Below are positions 43,203 through 51,229 of a DNA stretch of 64,000 nucleotides, one piece after another. Under the pieces are notes generated by a model, which saw only the letters and a list, made by a program, of their open reading frames with translations, was not told where the DNA came from and searched no databases. This DNA is from JASJBU01 sp039714735 (lineage in GTDB: Bacteria; Pseudomonadota; Gammaproteobacteria; Chromatiales; Chromatiaceae), in the NCBI GenBank assembly GCA_039714735.1, contig JBDLIT010000003.1, positions 1 to 64,000 of the forward strand, read 5' to 3'. Positions within the stretch are counted from its first letter, which is position 1; every line of letters starts with the position of its first letter. The position numbers and the translations under genes are program-made.

Positions 43203-43936
43203 CAATACTTGTCAGGTCATTGATATTTTTCTTTTTTTTCATATTCAGCACTATCTTGATTGCCAGTGTTGGCAGCCTAATAGGTTGGATTTTGCCTCAA
43301 AAGCGACGCTTCATTGTCGATACCATATGGAGCAAAGTTAACCTTTGGGGTCTTAGGACCATCTGCAGGCTCAACTATCGGGTGGAGGGTCAGGGCAATC
43401 TGCCGGATGATAGTTGTATCATCCTTTCAAAACACCAATCCACTTGGGAAACCATCGCTCTCATAAGCCTGATTCCTCTGCCTAAGGTTTGGGTGCTTAA
43501 ACGTGAATTACTCTTTATACCGATTTTTGGTTGGGTGATGTATCTCTTCAAACCCATCGCCATCAACCGAAAGTCAGGCAGGAAAGCTGTTTTTCAGATC
43601 ATAGAACAGGGAACTCAACGCCTGAATTCAGGTTTGTCTGTCATAATCTTTCCGGAAGGAACTCGCGTTGCCCCAGGAACCCGCAAGCGCTATGGCGTTG
43701 GCGGAGCATTGTTAGCAGAGAAATCAGGTTTTCCTGTCGTACCTGTGGCGCACAATGCAGGAATCTTCTGGAAGCGTCGTGGCATCATCAAATACCCGGG
43801 CACAATAGATGTCAGGATAGGACCCATCATTAAACATAACGGACTCAGTGCTGCTGAGATCAACAAACAAGTAGAGGACTGGATAGAAAAGACTATGCAA
43901 GAACTGCCTTCTGAACGTGTCAGATCTGATAGTTAG
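43199..43936 (+). CDS. plsC: 1-acyl-sn-glycerol-3-phosphate acyltransferase
   Basis: 245 residues. It makes phosphatidic acid from lysophosphatidic acid at the inner membrane; an N-terminal membrane helix spans about 6-30 (IFFFFFIFSTILIASVG). The catalytic motif is KHQSTWET, i.e. H-x4-E instead of the usual H-x4-D, a variant I know from some beta/gamma enzymes. FPEGTRVAPG is the glycerol-phosphate-binding motif. Coupled to gmhB by a four-base overlap. Confidence 0.93.
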   Translation: MTILVRSLIFFFFFIFSTILIASVGSLIGWILPQKRRFIVDTIWSKVNLWGLRTICRLNYRVEGQGNLPDDSCIILSKHQSTWETIALISLIPLPKVWVLKRELLFIPIFGWVMYLFKPIAINRKSGRKAVFQIIEQGTQRLNSGLSVIIFPEGTRVAPGTRKRYGVGGALLAEKSGFPVVPVAHNAGIFWKRRGIIKYPGTIDVRIGPIIKHNGLSAAEINKQVEDWIEKTMQELPSERVRSDS

Positions 43937-43986
43937 TACTTACTTCATTTTTATCGTTTAGCGAATCTACGCTATCGTCTGACGAA

Positions 43987-46398
43987 TCAGATATCCAGAT
44001 TTTCAACAGTCAAGGCATGAGTTTCTATAAATTCTCGTCTGGGTTCTACTTGATCTCCCATCAAAGTTGTGAAAATCTGATCAGCTGCCACTGCATCTTC
44101 AATGCTGACTTGAAGTAATCTGCGGCTCACGGAATTCATCGTGGTATCCCATAGCTGTTCTGGATTCATCTCTCCCAGACCTTTATAGCGTTGTACGTGT
44201 TGGCCACGTTTAGCCTCATCCATTAACCAATCCAGGGCCTGTCTAAAACTGGAAATTTCTTTCGTCTTTTCGCCCCTTTTAACATAGGCATCAACCGCGA
44301 GGAGGTCTTTTAATTTCTCACCCAGTTCGATGATCTTTCGATATTCAACGGTATTAAAGAAATCGGTGGGAATAAAATGATCAACCCCGATACCATGCAC
44401 CTTGCGGTTGATCATGATCCCAGCTTCATTTCCTTCCACACCATAGTCCTTGATAAAACTGAGAGTACAGGATTCGGAAACACCCAATTCGGTATTTAAT
44501 CGTGACTCTATTTCACTAACCCATTCTGATAAACGATTTTCGTCCTGTAATAGGTCTGAATTGAATACAGGCATGTAAATCAGTTTTTCTAGAAATGCTG
44601 CATCATATCGACGTGAAAGCCGCTTGATACCAGCCATCACTGCAAGAAAGTTTCTAGCCAATTCTTCGAGACTTTCTCCGGTCAAACCAGGTGCTTCGCT
44701 ATTCACAAATAGTGCAGCATTATCCAATGCAGTTTGTAAAAAGTAGTTATTAAGATCCTGATCATCTTTCAGGTATTGTTCCTGTTTCCCTTTCTTGATT
44801 TTGTACAGTGGCGGCTGGGCAATATAAATGTGGCCACGTTCTATCAACTCAGGCATTTGCCGATAAAAGAAAGTCAGCAGGAGCGTTCGGATATGGGCGC
44901 CATCTACATCTGCATCAGTCATTATAATTACGCGATGATAGCGTAATTTATCAGGATCGAACTCCTCCCGACCGATACCACATCCCAATGCTGTTATTAA
45001 TGTCCCAACTTCTGCAGAGCCCAGCATCTTGTCAAATCTTGCTTTTTCTACATTCAGAATTTTACCTTTAAGCGGCAGGATAGCTTGGAACTTTCTGTCT
45101 CTCCCCTGCTTTGCAGATCCACCTGCAGAATCCCCCTCTACAAGGTAAAGCTCTGATAAAGCAGGATCTTTTTCCTGGCAATCAGCTAATTTCCCAGGCA
45201 ATCCAGCAATGTCCAAGGCGCCTTTTCGGCGAGTCATCTCCCTTGCTTTCCTCGCAGCTTCACGGGCTCTTGCCGCATCAACCATTTTCCCAGCAATATT
45301 TTTAGCATCGCCAGGATTCTCAAGAAGATAATCATTGAGATGATCGGCAAGTAAATTTTCCACTACGCTCTTAACTTCTGACGAAACCAGTTTATCCTTT
45401 GTTTGTGAAGAGAATTTTGGATCAGGAACTTTTACTGATAGAACAGCAGTTAAACCTTCTCGTGAATCATCACCAGTAGTATTCACTTTCTGTTTTTTTG
45501 CCATCCCTGCCTGTTCAATATATGAATTGAGTGTCCTGGTTAATGCCCCTCTGAAACCGGCCAGATGTGTACCACCATCACGTTGTGGAATATTATTTGT
45601 GTAGCAAAAGATATTTTCCTGATACGACTCATTCCACTGCATTGCAACTTCGACAACAATGTCGCTTCTGGTATCAGAAAAACTAAAGACTTTTTCATGT
45701 AAAGGAGATTTATTTTTGTTTAGATGTTCAACAAATGCAACTATTCCACCCTTATATTCGAAGATGTCATGTCTATCAGTTTCTTCTTCTTGCAGTAAAA
45801 TTTTGACACCAGAATTAAGAAAAGAGAGTTCACGTAGTCTCTTGGCTAAGATGTCATAGTGAAATTTAATATTAGTGAAGGTTTTTGTACTAGGTTTAAA
45901 TGTTACACTCGTACCACTCTTATCTGTTTCACCAGCTTCCATTAGAGGTTCAACAGGCTCTCCATATTGATATTTTTGTTTATAAATTTTATCTTGTCTG
46001 TATATCTCAAGCGTAAGTTCTTCAGATAAAGCGTTTACAACTGAAACACCTACTCCATGTAATCCACCAGAGACTTTATAAGAATTATCGTCAAATTTTC
46101 CACCCGCATGTAATACAGTGAGTATTACCTCAGCAGCCGATCTATTTTCTTCAGGATGAATATCAACTGGGATACCACGGCCATTATCAACGACAGTTAC
46201 ACTTTGATCAGAATGAATGGTAACTTTTATTTCATCACAATGCCCTGCTAATGCCTCATCAATAGAATTATCAACCACCTCAAAGACCATGTGATGCAGC
46301 CCTGTTCCATCGTCTGTATCACCAATATACATACCAGGGCGTTTTCTTACAGCGTCTAAACCTTTAAGTACTTTGATGTTGGATGAGTCGTAAGACAT
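43987..46398 (-). CDS. gyrB: DNA gyrase subunit B
   Basis: 803 residues. The ATPase subunit of gyrase, introducing negative supercoils. Blocks: RKRPGMYIGDTDDGTGLHH, EVVDNSIDEALAGHCD, GGLHGVGVSVVNALSE, QRDGGTHLAGFRGALT, the TOPRIM/QRDR region LYLVEGDSAGGSAKQGRDRKFQAILPLKGKILNVEKARF, DADVDGAHIRTLLLTF and the C-end QRYKGLGEMNPEQLWDTTMN. Codon use is AT-rich compared with genes outside the origin region. End of the dnaA-dnaN-recF-gyrB run, with 72 bases to recF. Confidence 0.98.
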   Translation of the reverse strand: MSYDSSNIKVLKGLDAVRKRPGMYIGDTDDGTGLHHMVFEVVDNSIDEALAGHCDEIKVTIHSDQSVTVVDNGRGIPVDIHPEENRSAAEVILTVLHAGGKFDDNSYKVSGGLHGVGVSVVNALSEELTLEIYRQDKIYKQKYQYGEPVEPLMEAGETDKSGTSVTFKPSTKTFTNIKFHYDILAKRLRELSFLNSGVKILLQEEETDRHDIFEYKGGIVAFVEHLNKNKSPLHEKVFSFSDTRSDIVVEVAMQWNESYQENIFCYTNNIPQRDGGTHLAGFRGALTRTLNSYIEQAGMAKKQKVNTTGDDSREGLTAVLSVKVPDPKFSSQTKDKLVSSEVKSVVENLLADHLNDYLLENPGDAKNIAGKMVDAARAREAARKAREMTRRKGALDIAGLPGKLADCQEKDPALSELYLVEGDSAGGSAKQGRDRKFQAILPLKGKILNVEKARFDKMLGSAEVGTLITALGCGIGREEFDPDKLRYHRVIIMTDADVDGAHIRTLLLTFFYRQMPELIERGHIYIAQPPLYKIKKGKQEQYLKDDQDLNNYFLQTALDNAALFVNSEAPGLTGESLEELARNFLAVMAGIKRLSRRYDAAFLEKLIYMPVFNSDLLQDENRLSEWVSEIESRLNTELGVSESCTLSFIKDYGVEGNEAGIMINRKVHGIGVDHFIPTDFFNTVEYRKIIELGEKLKDLLAVDAYVKRGEKTKEISSFRQALDWLMDEAKRGQHVQRYKGLGEMNPEQLWDTTMNSVSRRLLQVSIEDAVAADQIFTTLMGDQVEPRREFIETHALTVENLDI

Positions 46399-46470
46399 AA
46401 GATATACCGATATAAACCAAGACTAAATTATAAATATTGCAGCATTATACTCTTCAGTAGATACGATTAC

Positions 46471-47586
46471 TCATACAATCTCACCATGTTCCACGTGAAA
46501 CATTTCATAGAGTTCCGGATCATAGATATGTGTATTCTTGTTTAATGTAGTAATAAAAGTTTGAAACTTATTCTGTTTAATTTGATTCAGAATAAGTGCA
46601 AGATTCTCTTTATCTAATTCAGAAAAGATATCATCACATAATAGTATTGGATTTTCTTTTGTGTGTGATCTGATATTATTTAGATTCGACAGTACAATCA
46701 ATATTGCTAATATCTTTTGTTCACCTCTTGATAAAACATCTTTAGATAATTTCCCATTGATCTTTATTATTAGATCAGCACGGTGGGGACCTATTGAAGT
46801 AAACCCCCTTTTTTTATCGCTTTTTAAACTCTTTAGTAGTGATTCTTTCAGAGATCTATTTTTATCCCACCCTTTTCTAAAGGTTGCTTGAAATTCATAC
46901 TCCGGAAAAAAAATAGAGAAGTTATCATTTATACTATTATTTATTCCCTCAACACTTCTCTTTCTTTTTAAGGTTATTTCATTAGAGATAATTTCTAGCT
47001 GACTATCCCATATAACTACTTCTTTTAAATTTCCCTGTAAGGCAGCGTTCCTTTGCATCAAGAGTTTTTTATATTTCCTTACTAGCGATGCATAGTCATG
47101 TTCCACGTGGAACACACCCCAGTCAATTAATCGACGTCGTTGATTTGGTCCGTCTTCAATGATCTTATGTATATTTGGTGTAATGATTCCTAGAGGAAGA
47201 GCATGTGCGACATTTGTTAATTTATTTTGTTGTTGACCGTTTATTGAAAAACTATTATCAGTTGCTGACTTTTTAAGTAGGAGATGTTGAATATATCCGG
47301 TTGAGTTATTTATTGTTGCGGAAATATTAATTTGAGTATGATTTTTTTTAATGAGATTTTTTATTGATGTCGACCTGAAACTTTTGTTTCTGACCAAGAG
47401 ATAGATAGCTTCAAGTATTGTTGTCTTGCCAGCACCATTTTTACCAGAGATGATATTAATGTGTGGATGAGGGGTGATTTTTAGCCTAGTTATAAGCCTT
47501 AAATTATTGATAGTTAATTTAGATAAGAACAATTTGTTACTGAGTTTATTAACACAGAGAATCTGCCGCTGTATTAATGTTATCAA
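46471..47586 (-). CDS. recF: DNA replication and repair protein RecF
   Basis: 371 residues from TTG 47586 (or 353 from TTG 47532, which gives the more usual MFLSKLTINNLRL start; no ATG fits). An SMC-like ATPase that loads RecA at gaps with RecO/RecR. Walker A is SGKNGAGKTTILEAIYLL, the signature is VLSRGEQKILAILIVL, Walker B is ILLCDDIFSELDKENL. The gene is strikingly AT-rich with many Lys, Asn and Ile. Two parS-like palindromes lie within it, each coding FHVEH. Nine bases behind dnaN. Confidence 0.93.
   Translation of the reverse strand: MITLIQRQILCVNKLSNKLFLSKLTINNLRLITRLKITPHPHINIISGKNGAGKTTILEAIYLLVRNKSFRSTSIKNLIKKNHTQINISATINNSTGYIQHLLLKKSATDNSFSINGQQQNKLTNVAHALPLGIITPNIHKIIEDGPNQRRRLIDWGVFHVEHDYASLVRKYKKLLMQRNAALQGNLKEVVIWDSQLEIISNEITLKRKRSVEGINNSINDNFSIFFPEYEFQATFRKGWDKNRSLKESLLKSLKSDKKRGFTSIGPHRADLIIKINGKLSKDVLSRGEQKILAILIVLSNLNNIRSHTKENPILLCDDIFSELDKENLALILNQIKQNKFQTFITTLNKNTHIYDPELYEMFHVEHGEIV
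46487..46502. promoter_or_regulatory. parS site 1 (ParB-binding) inside recF
   Basis: TGTTCCACGTGAAACA matches the bacterial parS consensus (TGTTNCACGTGAAACA). It lies in the last codons of recF, coding FHVEH in M-F-H-V-E-H-G. Chromosomal ParB (gene at 62184) should nucleate here. Confidence 0.85.
47099..47114. promoter_or_regulatory. parS site 2 (ParB-binding) inside recF
   Basis: TGTTCCACGTGGAACA is a perfect palindrome and a known type of parS variant. It lies in the 5' half of recF, coding F-H-V-E-H in G-V-F-H-V-E-H-D, 612 bases from site 1. Confidence 0.82.
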
Positions 47587-47594
47587 TAAATTTG

Positions 47595-48695
47595 TTATAT
47601 GCGCATTGGCATAACAACATACTTACTTGAAGAGTTACCTTTTCCATAAATTAGCGCACTGCTATTTGAGTCTTTGAGTTCGATAATTATTATATCTTCG
47701 CTAATAGCAGAGAGTGCATCTATTAGATAACCAACATTAAATCCAATCTTAATATCTTCTCCATTATAAATAACCTCAAGTTCTTCTTCTGCCTCTTCTT
47801 GCTCAGGATTATGCGCCTGCAATTGTAGAGTTCCATTTATGACTGAAAATCTAATTCCCCTGTATTTTTCATTTGAAAGTATTGAAGCTCTTGTCAAAGA
47901 TTGTTTGAGCTTATCTTTATCAGCTTCGAGTTCTTTGTCTGCAGATGATGGCATCACCCGCTGGTATTCAGGAAAACGGCCATCAATCAGTTTTGATGTG
48001 AATACAGAATTAGTAAGAAGTACTTTAATGTAACTGTTGCTTAGTTCGATTTTTATATCTGAATCTTTATCGTTGAGAAGTTTTGAAAGTTCAAGTACTG
48101 CTTTTCTTGGTAAAATAACTTGATTGTTTAAAGCATCATTTGGATTAGTCGGAATTTCACATAGCGCCAACCGATGTCCATCAGTTGCTACTGTTCTAAT
48201 TATATTTTCTTCTATCTCTAGCAGCATGCCATTGAGATAATATCGGACATCCTGTTGCGCCATAGCAAAAGCTGTCTTATCGATAAGTTTTTTGAAGTCA
48301 TTTTCTTTTATTGTAAAGAACGAGTTTCCAGGAGAAGCTTCTATCACAGGATAATCTTGTGCAGGCAGAATACCTAATGAGAATCGACTACGTCCTGATT
48401 TTATGTGTACTTTATCGTTAGTAACTTCCATGGAAATATCTGCTCCTTCTGGTAGAGCCTTACAGATATCTAAAATTTTTCTAGCTGGTAATGTGAAGTC
48501 GTGTTCGTCATCACATGTAGCGATAGCCTGAGTTTTTAATTCAACCTCTAAATCTGTTGCAGTCAGATTTATTATTCCATTTCCTGCATTGATAAGAATA
48601 TTTGCCAATATTGGCAATGTTTGTCTTCGCTCGACAACGTTGCCAATCTTCTGCAGTGGTTCAAGTAAATCTTCGCGTTTAGTGGATATCTTCAT
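47595..48695 (-). CDS. dnaN: DNA polymerase III beta sliding clamp
   Basis: 366 residues; three repeated clamp domains. It forms the ring that holds polymerases on DNA. Blocks: LLEPLQKIGNVVERRQTLPILANILI at the N-end, ARKILDICKALPEGADI, RYYLNGMLLEIEENIIRTVATDGHRLALCE, LIDGRFPEYQRVMP and the C-terminal YVVMPMRI, which lies at the partner-binding cleft. AT-rich like recF. It is 219 bases behind dnaA, the gap holding DnaA boxes. Confidence 0.97.
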   Translation of the reverse strand: MKISTKREDLLEPLQKIGNVVERRQTLPILANILINAGNGIINLTATDLEVELKTQAIATCDDEHDFTLPARKILDICKALPEGADISMEVTNDKVHIKSGRSRFSLGILPAQDYPVIEASPGNSFFTIKENDFKKLIDKTAFAMAQQDVRYYLNGMLLEIEENIIRTVATDGHRLALCEIPTNPNDALNNQVILPRKAVLELSKLLNDKDSDIKIELSNSYIKVLLTNSVFTSKLIDGRFPEYQRVMPSSADKELEADKDKLKQSLTRASILSNEKYRGIRFSVINGTLQLQAHNPEQEEAEEELEVIYNGEDIKIGFNVGYLIDALSAISEDIIIIELKDSNSSALIYGKGNSSSKYVVMPMRI

Positions 48696-48914
48696 TGTTC
48701 TAACTCTTAACTTATAATAAATAAGTATTTTTATTTAGTAGCTTATTACTATTATTAAGCATGTTGGTAACTGATGAGAAAGCTATTAACCTTTTGATTT
48801 TACGTATATTTTTGTTAGTAACATGTTATTGATTGATCTCATATTAAGTTGTTGATCAGTTGTGGATAAATAATGAAAATTGAATTATGTTTTTTTTATA
48901 ACAGTTTATCCACA
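48696..48914. other. dnaA-dnaN intergenic AT-rich region, candidate oriC
   Basis: 219 very AT-rich bases with two perfect DnaA boxes (TTATCCACA): inverted at 48861-48869 (tgtggataa) and direct at 48906-48914. Between and beside them lie long A/T tracts (aattatgttttttttataac; gattttacgtatattttt) that could unwind. Another perfect box is at 50366-50374, upstream of dnaA. Which gap is the true oriC cannot be fixed from sequence reading alone. Confidence 0.55.
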
Positions 48915-50252
48915 CTAACTACTTAGGGTTCTTAACAAATTTGAGTAATCTTCAGCTATTCTAGGATCCGTTTCACGTAATTCTTTAATTTTTCTGTTTG
49001 CGTGAATTACAGTTGTATGGTCCCTGCCGCCAAAAGCGTTACCTATTTCAGGTAGGCTGTGATTGGTGAGTTCCTTAGCCAAGGTCATTGCTATCTGTCT
49101 CGGTCTCGCTATGGACCGGCTTCTTTTTGCAGAGAGCAGATCTGAAGTTCGTATCTGATAGTATTCAGCAACAGTTTTTTGGATGCTATCAATCGTGACT
49201 TGCTTGGCATGAGCCGCCAGCATGTCTCGCAAGGCATTTTTGGCGAAGTCTAGATTGATCTCCTGTCCAGTAAAGCTTGCATTGGCAATAACTCTTCTAA
49301 GAGCACCTTCCAATTCCCTGATATTTGATCGAATTCTCTTACCCATGAAAAATGCCACTTCACTGGGTAGTTTTGCATTGAGCATCAGGGCCTTGCTCTG
49401 GAGAATGGCAACACGCGTCTCAAGATCTGGCGGTTCAATCGCAACAGTGAGCCCCCATCCAAAACGAGATTTTAGTCTCTCCTCCAGTCCAGTGACCTCT
49501 TTTGGAAAACGGTCACTAGAAAGGATGATTTGTTGTTGCGATTCAAACAGTGCGTTGAATGTATGAAAGAACTCTTCTTGTGATCTTTCTTTTCCGGCAA
49601 AGAATTGGATGTCATCGATTAACAGCGCATTTAGGGAACGATACTTTTTTTTGAATTGATCAATGGTGTTATGTTGCAAGGCTTTGACCATATCAGATAC
49701 AAATCGCTCTGAGTGAAGATAAACGACCTTTGCGTGCGGATTATTATTCAAAATTGAATTACCAATGGCGTGCATCAGATGGGTCTTCCCTAAGCCGACA
49801 CCACCATAGATAAAGAGTGGGTTGTAGGCTTTTCCAGGATTGGCGCCTAGCTGCATGGATGCCGCACGAGCAATTTGGTTCGACTTACCCTCAACAAAGG
49901 TTTCAAATGTGAAATTGGCATTAATATTTGAATCTAAACTGAGCTTGTCGCTAACCGTAGTCACTACAGGTCCACTCTTTTTCTGAGTGGACTGTGGCGC
50001 GACCTGAGTTTTTTTCTTGCTGCCGATTTCTATCGATACCTGTGGTGTTGAAGCGCCGCAGATTTGTGAAAGATGGTTTTTGATGGAATCAAGGTAATGA
50101 TTTCTTACCCAGTCGAGTACAAAGCGGTTCGGTGCAAGAAGCTTAACCTGTTTTTCTTCTTCGATAACCTGGAGAGGCCTTATCCAGGTATTGAACTGCT
50201 GTGCAGACAACTCCTGTTCTAAGTGCTCAGAACAGCGACGCCATAGTTCCAA
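48915..50252 (-). CDS. dnaA: Chromosomal replication initiator protein DnaA
   Basis: 445 residues. It binds DnaA boxes and opens oriC. Domain I MELWRRCSEHLEQELSAQQFNTWIRPLQ; a linker domain II (about 85-130); domain III AAA+ with NPLFIYGGVGLGKTHLMHAIG and LLIDDIQFFAGKERSQEEFFHTFN; domain IV with RSIARPRQIAMTLAKELTNHSLPEIGNAFGGRDHTTVIHA, the DnaA-box-reading helix. It is divergent from rpmH. Three consensus boxes flank the gene. Confidence 0.98.
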   Translation of the reverse strand: MELWRRCSEHLEQELSAQQFNTWIRPLQVIEEEKQVKLLAPNRFVLDWVRNHYLDSIKNHLSQICGASTPQVSIEIGSKKKTQVAPQSTQKKSGPVVTTVSDKLSLDSNINANFTFETFVEGKSNQIARAASMQLGANPGKAYNPLFIYGGVGLGKTHLMHAIGNSILNNNPHAKVVYLHSERFVSDMVKALQHNTIDQFKKKYRSLNALLIDDIQFFAGKERSQEEFFHTFNALFESQQQIILSSDRFPKEVTGLEERLKSRFGWGLTVAIEPPDLETRVAILQSKALMLNAKLPSEVAFFMGKRIRSNIRELEGALRRVIANASFTGQEINLDFAKNALRDMLAAHAKQVTIDSIQKTVAEYYQIRTSDLLSAKRSRSIARPRQIAMTLAKELTNHSLPEIGNAFGGRDHTTVIHANRKIKELRETDPRIAEDYSNLLRTLSS

Positions 50253-50498
50253 GATGGATTACTCCGATAGCTTTTAGTCAGTTTAAGGGAATGACCAGTC
50301 ATATCTGTGAAAAGACTGGTTTAATTTAATTGATATAACGTAAAGTCTACTCTCCAGTCCTGGACTTATCCACAATTTAAGCGCTCTTTGAATATGTCAC
50401 ATGATATTGACAAATAGGCCAAATAAAGGCTAGGATGCCGCTCTTTTTTCGTTTGCAATCTCATTCGCCTTTTTTGGCGTAACCCTCGGTAAAGTGTC
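50253..50498. promoter_or_regulatory. dnaA/rpmH divergent control region with DnaA box and rpmH promoter
   Basis: A perfect DnaA box TTATCCACA at 50366-50374 suggests dnaA autoregulation or origin function (in Pseudomonas oriC lies in this gap). TTGACA at 50407-50412 and TAGGAT at 50431-50436 with an 18-base spacer make a plausible sigma-70 promoter for rpmH-rnpA. Confidence 0.6.
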
Positions 50499-50633
50499 AT
50501 GAAAAGAACTTTTCAGCCCAGTAATCTAAAGCGAGTCCGCAACCATGGTTTTCGCGCACGTATGGCTACTCGCAGTGGACGTAAGGTGATTAAAGCCCGC
50601 CGTTCCAAAGGGCGCGCACGTCTGGCTCTATAA
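50499..50633 (+). CDS. rpmH: 50S ribosomal protein L34
   Basis: 44 residues: MKRTFQPSNLKRVRNHGFRA then RMATRSGRKVIKARRSKGRA and RLAL, the exact L34 pattern, strongly basic. It lies in the exit-side of the large subunit. The ATG at 50499 follows the promoter at 50407-50436 by about 60 bases, and rnpA starts nine bases after the stop. Confidence 0.98.
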   Translation: MKRTFQPSNLKRVRNHGFRARMATRSGRKVIKARRSKGRARLAL

Positions 50634-50642
50634 ACCATCTTC

Positions 50643-51008
50643 TTGGCGACAGCTGAAGGGAAGTTTTCCCGACGGAATCGATTGTTGAAACCCGACGAAT
50701 ACCGTCGGGTTTTTGATTCAGGCGAGCGGTCCGGGGACCGTAATTTTATGGTATTAGCGCGAGCGAATGGTTTGCAGTATGCCCGGCTTGGTTTGGCTAT
50801 CACCAAAAAGAAGACAAAGAGGGCAGTGGATCGCAATCGACTGAAACGTCTGGTAAGAGAAAGTTTTCGCTCCCATCAACATTTATTGACGGGAATGGAT
50901 CTGGTCGTGCTTAACCAGCGTGGGAAATTATTGGCAACCAACAGTCAATATTATTCATCCCTGTCGCGCCATTGGCAAAAATTGGCTAAAAGATGCGCAC
51001 GCTCTTGA
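50643..51008 (+). CDS. rnpA: Ribonuclease P protein component
   Basis: 121 residues, basic. It helps the RNase P RNA remove tRNA 5' leaders. Blocks: FSRRNRLLKPDEYRRVFDSG at the N-end and the RNR-box RLGLAITKKKTKRAVDRNRLKRLVRESFR. The start is TTG 50643; no ATG is available before the conserved FSRRNRLL. Its end overlaps yidD by 16 bases. Operon rpmH-rnpA-yidD-yidC. Confidence 0.96.
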   Translation: MATAEGKFSRRNRLLKPDEYRRVFDSGERSGDRNFMVLARANGLQYARLGLAITKKKTKRAVDRNRLKRLVRESFRSHQHLLTGMDLVVLNQRGKLLATNSQYYSSLSRHWQKLAKRCARS

Positions 51009-51229
51009 TCGCACTGATTCGGACTTATCAGATCCTTCTCAGTCCATTTCTTGGAAACCACTGCCGCTTCTATCCAAGTTGTTCCAGCTATGCCGTAGAG
51101 GCTTTGGAAAAACACGGTTTTGTAAAGGGCCTATGGTTGTCACTACGCAGGATCTCACACTGTCATCCCTGGCATGAGGGGGGTGTTGATCCAGTTCCTG
51201 AACCCATTAATAAGAAGCATCATGGATAA
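50993..51229 (+). CDS. yidD: Membrane protein insertion efficiency factor YidD
   Basis: 78 residues. The YidD (haemolysin-type, DUF37) family: LLIALIRTYQILLSPFLGNHCRFYPSCSSYAVEALEKHG with its cysteines, and SLRRISHCHPWHEGGVDPVP. It has an amphipathic N-terminal helix that sits on the inner membrane and helps YidC insertion. ATG 50993 lies within the end of rnpA, and its own end overlaps yidC by eight bases. Confidence 0.96.
   Translation: MRTLLIALIRTYQILLSPFLGNHCRFYPSCSSYAVEALEKHGFVKGLWLSLRRISHCHPWHEGGVDPVPEPINKKHHG

Noticed and set aside
43937..43986. Terminator between plsC and gyrB
   Set aside because: Only a 5-bp TAGCG/CGCTA stem without a T run; too weak to call.
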